Shown here: positions 22,945 to 23,088 of the stretch, one piece after another
How positions within the stretch are numbered: position 1 is the stretch's first letter
Layout of the letters: the number at the start of each line of letters is the position of its first letter
Origin: CAXBPY01 sp003455275
GTDB taxonomy: Bacteria > Bacteroidota > Bacteroidia > Chitinophagales > UBA10324
Assembly: GCA_963977675.1 (NCBI GenBank)
Contig: CAXBPY010000047.1
Span: 1-23,088 of the forward strand
Reading direction: 5' to 3'
DNA length: 23,088 bases
Notes under the pieces: model-generated
What the model was told of the DNA's origin: nothing
The model's input: the letters and a program-made list of their open reading frames with translations, nothing else
Databases searched by the model: none
Made by a program: the position numbers and the translations under genes

Positions 22945-23088
22945 TTAACGAATAAGCGTTACATTCCCTTTCTTCAATATTTGCGAGCCATCAGCGCAAA
23001 CTCCATCCAGGTAATAAACATATACTGCCGGTGAACATTGTTGTCCCTGCCAGGTTCCATCCCAACCTTGGTTCACATCATAAGTTTC
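22945..23088 (-). CDS. Gliding-motility-associated (CHU_C-type) C-terminal domain, partial
   Basis: Only the last 47 codons are in the window, running from the right edge to TAA at 22947-22945. The pattern GWDGTWQGQQ, then PAVYVYYLDGVCADG, then KKGNVTLIR is the end of the type B T9SS sorting domain (gliding motility-associated C-terminal domain), found on very large surface proteins in Bacteroidota. The protein is therefore a T9SS substrate. Its N-terminal content lies outside the window. A weak 6-bp hairpin at 22903-22922 follows the stop on this strand but has no U tract. Confidence 0.85.
   Translation of the reverse strand, partial: ETYDVNQGWDGTWQGQQCSPAVYVYYLDGVCADGSQILKKGNVTLIR

Overview
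The window is from a bacterium of the phylum Bacteroidota. Four things in the sequence point there: several type IX secretion (T9SS) C-terminal sorting tails, SprB-type repeats, the ExbB-ExbD-ExbD-TonB gene order with a Bacteroidota-style TonB N-terminus, and candidate promoters of the TTG/TAnnTTTG type instead of sigma-70 boxes. The sequence is moderately AT-rich, and I see no tRNA, rRNA, CRISPR array or insertion sequence. The genus cannot be fixed from the sequence. A Chitinophagales, Sphingobacteriales or Flavobacteriales-like lineage is likely.

Layout. 1-1473 (-): 5' part of a large secreted protein with a G8-like N-terminal domain, cut by the window edge. 1546-4608: a divergent pair, an exported formylglycine-generating enzyme (-) and a secreted Cys-type sulfatase (+) that carries two SprB repeats and a T9SS tail. 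4647-5594 (-): CorA-type metal transporter. 5745-11418 (-): a seven-gene operon, read in the order exbB, exbD, exbD, tonB, small membrane protein, PstS-like lipoprotein, TPR protein. It has a recognisable promoter at its head and a strong hairpin terminator at its end. 11834-12025 (-): small KOW-domain protein in a gene-poor stretch with inverted repeats. 12197-14687 (+): ECF sigma factor, membrane anti-sigma-like protein and outer-membrane beta-barrel protein, closed by a strong terminator. 14909-17164 (+): PRiA4b ORF3-like protein, miaA and pdxJ. 17258-22041 (+): DUF4907-type lipoprotein, three tandem paralogous six-repeat kelch propellers with T9SS tails, and an exported TPR/TonB-C protein. 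22048-22839 (-): TMEM175-family channel. 22945-23088 (-): the extreme C-terminus of a gliding-motility-associated (CHU_C-type) secreted protein, cut by the right edge.

How the genes fit together. The common theme is the cell envelope: energy transduction to the outer membrane (ExbB/ExbD/TonB), envelope signalling (sigma/anti-sigma/barrel) and secretion of surface proteins through T9SS (sulfatase, kelch proteins, the right-edge protein). The FGE and sulfatase form an enzyme and substrate pair. Both have Sec signals, which implies that the sulfatase is activated in the periplasm before T9SS export. The DUF4907/kelch/TonB-C cluster is the least understood part and the best candidate for an undescribed surface system. 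MiaA, PdxJ and CorA are ordinary housekeeping genes.
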